Shown here piece by piece: positions 60,887-64,000 of a DNA stretch of 64,000 nucleotides. The notes below the pieces were generated by a model. That model was not told where the DNA came from, made no database searches, and saw only the letters and a list, made by a program, of their open reading frames with translations. Numbering within the stretch: the first letter of the stretch is position 1; every line of letters starts with the position of its first letter. The DNA is from Clarkia xantiana subsp. parviflora (Eukaryota > Streptophyta > Magnoliopsida > Myrtales > Onagraceae), in NCBI GenBank assembly GCA_036873135.1, contig JAPTYO010000011.1, positions 9,756,747-9,820,746 on the forward strand, read 5' to 3'. The position numbers were made by a program, and so were the translations under genes.

Positions 60887-62000
60887 AAGTGGCATGTATC
60901 TGTGATAACATTTTGATAATTTAAAGCTATGTTTTTAGTAAACGAGGGAATTGCAATCGAGTTTATAATCCATCGTCGTCATAATGTTCGAATACATCAG
61001 ATTTATGGTCTATAAACTAAGTCGTAGGAGGACGCAATCCTCTGCCAAACTATGTCGAATGTTGGCCTTACCTAGTCACACACGTACGGTCGTCTTGCGG
61101 TGGAGGGAAGCCTCTACCAAGCAAGGCTGCTAAGAATCAGGGGGATAAACCTGATTACGCAAGACGATTATCTAGTTTCGAAATAACTCGACACGATCTT
61201 CATTTTGCAAAACGCCGTGAGGAACTCCGTTCGTCATTAAATCATATTCTGGGCTAGATGAGAATCTGCGATAGCATGATTGACATATCCCATTCCTGTC
61301 AACTTAAAAGTTGAGGTATGCTATCGACGAGTACTTCATACTGCGCGTGCCATGTTCGACCACGGGGTCACAACTCAGTTGTGCTAGATAAGAATCCTCG
61401 TGATTCTAACGGGCGCAAACTTCTTTACCTCGAGCGTGCGATTGTTCCCGAGAGCCTTATGAAGAGGCGTATGAAGTATCCTCACGGACTCAGAACTCAT
61501 ATCTAAGGTTAGGCTCAATGTTCGCTTCCTGGCGTACGAGCGTAGTGCTGAACAAAAAGGCCCAGTGACCATGTCTTTGGAATCCGGTTGGGTTTGACTA
61601 AGGATATAAGTGATGGGAATGGTCGAGTTCACCTGTAATTCACCGACTCTTGTATTCACTAGTTGGCCACCAACCGGATATTAGTTGAAGGTTGTGAATA
61701 CTTGTACGGATGCCTTGGAGAAATGTTCCTATGTGGAAACTAGGCAAATGGAGAATTATCAGTTGACCTAGGATACAACGCGACACTATATATTGTTTAT
61801 GACAGGTTGATTGGAGAAAGGGAATCAACGTTCCGCGGGCGCTACAACACTCCTAACAGATGAGTAGCACGATGCCCCTCGTGTTCACCGGTCGCACCGC
61901 AAACCTCGTATGAAGTATTCGGAAGCAAAGGCGAGATCAACGGAGTGAAATGTTGATGCAGATTTGGACGATAATACATCAACAAGCACCATCCCATTCC
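60887..62000 (+). other. Element F post-pol spacer
   Basis: About 1.1 kb, no sense ORF. Landmarks GCCATGTTCGACCACGGGGT (about 61349) and TGGCCACCAACCGGATATTA (about 61663). Antisense ORFs of 91 and 62 codons (61384-61659, 61640-61828) recur in E. Confidence 0.65.
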
Positions 62001-62013
62001 GGCGAGTGGGAGC
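62001..62013 (+). other. Element F polypurine tract
   Basis: GGCGAGTGGGAGC before the 3' LTR. Confidence 0.85.
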
Positions 62014-62612
62014 TGTAAGCATATGGTGATGGGCGCCGTAAATAGAAGCCCAATTAATGTATATGTTACCTAAGAAAATTGGGCAAATGTCACATTAGGA
62101 CATTGGGCCAGACCCAAATCCCAATTGACATGAGAGGCCCAAAATTTAGGCCTCCCTATACATGTGGCCGGCCGAATTTAATGGTGAGGATAAAGTGGAC
62201 TTTTGTCCACTTTACTCCTCCAATATATATGGGGTATTAGGGGTTTTATTAGAGTTAATCATAATTCCTCTCTAGTGGTGATTTGAGAGAAAACCCTTCC
62301 CCCTTAAAACCCTAAGTCCAGCTGAACCTAACACCACCAAAAGGTCTGCCAATTTGCCTTCAAGCAAACACTCCGGAGATCCGTCCCTGTTAAGAATCGA
62401 TCTGAGGCTTTGATGTGGAGAATATACTGCGTAGGGCTTCTTTAACAAGAACCTCTACGGGTGCCGTCCGGTGGACCGTGAACTCCCTGCTGCAGGATCT
62501 TGGGATTACAGATTACGTCTGAGGTACGTGCGAATCTTCCGCTGCGTAATATTGATTACTAGCATATACCATGTTTATAGTATCTGTAATGAATACTCCT
62601 CGTAATCTAACA
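62014..62612 (+). repeat. Element F 3' LTR
   Basis: 599 bp, partner of 54206-54802. Hairpin AAAGTGGAC-tttt-GTCCACTTT at 62192-62213. Confidence 0.9.
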
Positions 62613-62617
62613 AGTAA

Positions 62618-63585
62618 GCAATCCTCGGCCAAACTATGTTGAATGTTGGTATTACCTAGTCACACAGGTACGGTCGTCTTGCGGTGGAGAGAGGCCTCTA
62701 CCAAGCAAGACTGGCTAAGAATCAGGGGGATAAACCTAATTACGCAAGACGATTATCTAGTTTCGAAGTAACTCGACATGATCTTCGTTTTGCAAATCGC
62801 CGTAATGAACTCCATTCGTTATTAAAACACATTCTGGGCCAGATGAAAATCTGCGATAGCATGATTAACATATCCCATTCCTGTCAACTTAAAAGTTCAG
62901 GTAAGCTATCGACGTGTTCTTCATACTACGCGTGTCATGTTTGACCATAGGGTCACAAATCGGTTGTGCTAGATAAGAATCCACGTGATGCTAACGGGCG
63001 CAAACTTCTTCACCACGAGCGTGTGATTGGTCTCAGGAGCCTTATGAAGAGGCACCCGAAGTATCCTCACGGAATCATAACTCATATCTAAGGTCAAGCT
63101 CAATGTTCGCTTCCCGGCGTACGAGAGTAGTGCTGAACAAAAAGGCACGGTGACCACGTCTTTGGAAACCGGTTGGGTTTGACTAAGGATATGAGCGATG
63201 GGGATGGTCAAGTTCACCTGTAATTCACCGACTCTTGTATTCACTAGGTGGCCACCAACCGGATATTAGTTGAAGGTTGTGAATACTTGTACGGATGACT
63301 TGGAGAAGTGTTCCTATGTGGAAACTAAGCATATGTAGAATTATCAGTTGACCTAGGATACAGCGCAACATTATATATTGTTTATGACATGTTGATTGGA
63401 GAAAGGGAATCAACGTTCCGCGGGCGCTACAAAACTCCTAACAGATGAGTAGCACGATGCCCTTCGTGTTCGCCGGTCGCACGGAAAACCTCGTATGAAC
63501 TATTCGGAAGCAAGGGTGAGATCGAAGGAGTGAAATGTTGAAGCAGATTTGGACGACAATACATTAACAGGCACCCTCCCATTCC
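62618..63585 (+). mobile_element. Element E spacer, right part
   Basis: Continuation of E's post-pol spacer after F. It is colinear with 61035-62000 of F at high identity and is non-coding on the sense strand. Confidence 0.75.
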
Positions 63586-63598
63586 GGTGAGTGGGAGC
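63586..63598 (+). other. Element E polypurine tract
   Basis: GGTGAGTGGGAGC, one base different from its relatives, before the 3' LTR. Confidence 0.8.
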
Positions 63599-64000
63599 TG
63601 TAAGCATATGGTGATGGGCGCCGTAAATAGAAGCCCATTAATGTATATGTTACCTAAGAAAATTGGGCAAATGTCACATTAGGACATTGGGCGAGACCCA
63701 AATCCCAATTGACATGAGAGGCCCATCTGGGCCTCCCAATACATGTGGACGGCCGAATTTAATGGTGAGGATAAAGTGTACTTTTGTCCACATTACTCCT
63801 TCTTTATATATGGGATGTTAGGGGTTTTATTAGGGTTAATCATAATTCCTCTCTAGTGGTGCATTGAGAGAAAGCCCTTCCCCCATAACACCCTAAGTCC
63901 GGCCGAACCTACCACCACCAAAGAGTGTGCCAATTTGCCTTCGAGCAAACACTCCGGAGATCCGTTCCTGTCAATAATCGATATTAGGATTTGCTGTGGA
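63599..64000 (+). repeat. Element E 3' LTR, cut by window end
   Basis: Opens TGTAAGCATATGGTGATGG and is colinear with the other LTRs for 402 bp. The hairpin before the TATA box is imperfect here (AAAGTGTAC / GTCCACATT). Confidence 0.85.

Larger units (their letters stand above)
54206..62612 (+). mobile_element. Complete Copia-type element F (8,407 bp), nested in E
   Basis: LTRs 54206-54802 and 62014-62612 open TGTAAGCATATGG and close CTAACA. The flanks AGGAC (left) and AGTAA (right) match at only 3 of 5 bases, so the duplication has decayed or the site was altered. The LTRs differ at roughly 40 of 600 positions by eye count, older than B. No intact gag, protease or integrase; the RT-RNase H frame is open. 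Confidence 0.88.
46492..64000 (+). mobile_element. Copia element E, interrupted by element F, 3' LTR cut by window end
   Basis: 5' LTR 46492-47086, primer site, leader, broken gag start, linker, RT-RNase H to about 54060, first part of the spacer to 54205, then element F (54206-62612). E resumes at 62618 with spacer GCAATCCTCGGCCAAACTAT (compare GCAATCCTCTGCCAAACTAT at 61035 in F) and reaches its polypurine tract and 3' LTR at 63599. Continuity of the spacer across the insertion shows that F is nested in E. E lacks protease and integrase and is heavily mutated. Confidence 0.85.

Noticed and set aside
61384..61828. Antisense ORFs of 91 and 62 codons recurring in the spacers of E and F, and in part in A and D
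   Set aside because: Indels shift the frame between copies (an extra base near 21836 in A), while the nucleotide sequence stays similar. This points to conserved non-coding DNA rather than a protein.
46492..64000. Tandem LTR array formed by unequal recombination
   Set aside because: Spacer continuity from 54205 to 62618 fits a simple nested insertion of F in E.
1..64000. CRISPR arrays, operons, or bacterial defence systems
   Set aside because: The window is plant nuclear DNA with spliced genes and retrotransposons. The only regular repeats (66 bp, about 63 bp, TA) have no repeat-spacer pattern.
1..64000. tRNA or rRNA genes
   Set aside because: I saw only short tRNA-complementary primer-binding sites, not cloverleaf genes.

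Overview
This window is nuclear DNA from a flowering plant, most likely a eudicot. The evidence is one intron-containing gene for a PATROL1-type MUN-domain protein, surrounded by plant retrotransposons (Tat/Athila-like Gypsy, chromovirus-like Gypsy, several Copia), a hAT transposon, Mutator-type foldback elements and a Helitron. No species can be named from the sequence. Only the PATROL1-like gene (about 10.9-16.4 kb, minus strand) looks like a working host gene. Almost everything else is mobile DNA, much of it nested.

Layout. 1-8.3 kb: a Tat-like Gypsy element on the minus strand: LTR promoter and tRNA-Asp-type primer site near 7.5-8.3 kb, gag, protease, a second partial gag, a 66-bp tandem repeat, then an extra ORF with introns on the opposite strand. 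No reverse transcriptase or integrase is seen before the left edge. About 8.5-10.5 kb: AT-rich, probably a non-autonomous Helitron (good 3' end at 10546) holding a foldback element with a perfect 9-bp target duplication. 10.5-16.4 kb: the PATROL1-like gene. 17-20.8 kb: old Copia remnant and Gypsy LTRs, one with a tandem repeat.

20.8-37.5 kb: one family of Copia elements in several orientations. Element A (minus, internally deleted) carries in its LTR the complete 8,962-bp element B (22874-31835, 5-bp duplication AGGAA). B has an intact gag, no protease or integrase, and an RT whose YVDD box reads YVYD. Element C (plus, 32227-) is interrupted by element D (minus, 34890-37530). 37.5-40.7 kb: unclassified repeat DNA and a decayed Tork-like Copia on the minus strand. 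40930-45010: a complete hAT transposon with 8-bp duplication TTTCAAAT, transposase split by one frameshift. 45.7-46.2 kb: another foldback. 46.5-64.0 kb: element E (plus), interrupted in its 3' spacer by the complete element F (54206-62612); E's 3' LTR begins at 63599 and leaves the window.

The Copia elements B, D, E and F, with fragments A and C, share a layout: LTR of about 560-600 bp, methionine-initiator-type primer site, leader of 2-3 kb, little or no protease/integrase, an RT-RNase H reading frame, a spacer of about 1.1 kb and a polypurine tract of type GGCGAGTGGGAGC. They look like a persistent non-autonomous lineage that would need proteins from relatives. Two features stand out: a palindrome directly upstream of the LTR TATA box that keeps its pairing through sequence change, and four long foldback elements that all begin GGG(T/A)TAA and sit in AT-only 9-bp target sites.
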